A DNA stretch of 5,260 nucleotides from an uncultured Collinsella sp. (GTDB taxonomy: Bacteria; Actinomycetota; Coriobacteriia; Coriobacteriales; Coriobacteriaceae). The DNA lies in assembly GCA_902478885.1 (NCBI GenBank), contig CABSMS010000117.1:1-5260 (forward strand), written 5' to 3'. A model generated the notes under the pieces. The model did not search any database. It worked only from the letters and a program-made list of their open reading frames with translations, and was not told where the DNA came from. How positions within the stretch are numbered: position 1 is the stretch's first letter; the number at the start of each line of letters is the position of its first letter. This document shows, one piece after another, positions 5,020 to 5,260 of this stretch. A program made the position numbers and the translations under genes.

Positions 5020-5213
5020 ATGCAAAAGGGAGATGCCATGGATGCGGCGGAGCGCTCGGAGCGCATCCCCGATATCGTCATCATCACCGGAATGTCCGGA
5101 TCGGGCCGCACACAGGCCATGCACGTGTTCGAGGACATGGGCTATTTTTGCATTGATAACCTGCCTCCGCGTCTCATCGCCCAGCTTGCCGAGCTCGTCG
5201 GCATCAATACGGG
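5020..5213 (+). CDS. rapZ: RapZ-family nucleotide-binding protein, N-terminal fragment cut by adapter
   Basis: Only 64 complete codons are genomic. They show the N-terminal P-loop domain of RapZ (YvcJ): IVIITGMSGSGRTQAM with Walker A GMSGSGRT at 24-31, then EDMGYFCIDNLPPRLI. Full family members have about 285-300 residues, so over three quarters is missing. The Walker lysine is Arg30, which I recall as usual in actinobacterial members (GMSGAGRS). In E. coli RapZ guides RNase E to the GlmZ RNA and senses GlcN-6-phosphate; in Gram-positives the role is less clear, and rapZ often precedes yvcK and whiA. ATG 5020 has GGGAGG (5008-5013) six bases upstream. ATG 5038, with GGGAG at 5028-5032, is nearly as good. 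The frame continuing into LLYTSPSPRD and a stop at 5250 is adapter, not protein. Confidence 0.85.
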
Positions 5214-5260
5214 CTGTCTCTTATACACATCTCCGAGCCCACGAGACTAGCGCTCATCTC
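5214..5260 (+). other. Illumina Nextera adapter with i7 index (assembly artefact)
   Basis: Bases 5214-5232 are the reverse mosaic end CTGTCTCTTATACACATCT. They are followed by CCGAGCCCACGAGAC (5233-5247) of the read-2 adapter, an 8-base index TAGCGCTC (5248-5255) and ATCTC, the beginning of P7. From memory the index matches Nextera XT N723. This is read-through of a short insert that was not trimmed before assembly. Confidence 0.98.

Noticed and set aside
24..5213. tRNA, rRNA, CRISPR array, insertion sequence or prophage genes
   Set aside because: Nothing of the kind was seen; apart from the two palindromic elements the gaps are short and hold only hairpins and ribosome binding sites.

Overview
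This 5260-base piece is a bacterial contig with sequencing-adapter sequence at both ends (1-23 and 5214-5260), so only 24-5213 is genomic DNA. The genes are GC-rich, with a strong G/C bias at third codon positions and clear Shine-Dalgarno sites. The RapZ-like protein at the right end has the arginine-type P-loop (GMSGSGRT) and the DNLPP motif that I associate with Actinobacteria. Together with the gene content and style this suggests a gut Coriobacteriia, most likely Collinsella or a close relative. That assignment is from memory of the families, not from a database search.

Layout, all on the plus strand: adapter; possible last codons of an unidentified upstream gene (24-64) and a GC-rich hairpin (81-108); a CE7-family carbohydrate deacetylase (145-1122); an overlapping, catalytically degenerate CE7 paralogue (1115-1966); a DapA/NanA-family aldolase (2035-2955); a palindromic element (2957-3056); a ROK-family sugar kinase with a NanK-like motif (3126-4091); a second palindromic element (4109-4206); NanE epimerase (4232-4918); a terminator-like hairpin (4970-5006); and the start of rapZ (5020-5213), cut by adapter.

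Aldolase, ROK kinase and NanE together fit a sialic acid catabolic operon: Neu5Ac to ManNAc plus pyruvate, ManNAc to ManNAc-6-phosphate, then GlcNAc-6-phosphate. The CE7 esterase would fit removal of O-acetyl groups from sialic acids before cleavage. This role is inferred from context. No transporter, sialidase, nagA/nagB or regulator lies in the window.

Two things stand out. First, the palindromic elements in the two gaps flanking the kinase are diverged copies of one element in opposite orientation. Their arms align without gaps, with about seven compensatory base-pair changes, a shared tandem G-A mismatch and wobble pairs favoured on one strand. This points to a structured RNA family or a single-strand-recognised (REP-like) repeat. 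Second, the second CE7 gene has Gly where the nucleophilic Ser should be, has lost the oxyanion-hole motif and lacks about 45 residues, yet keeps an intact frame and a start codon overlapping the active esterase gene. It looks like a retained pseudoenzyme.
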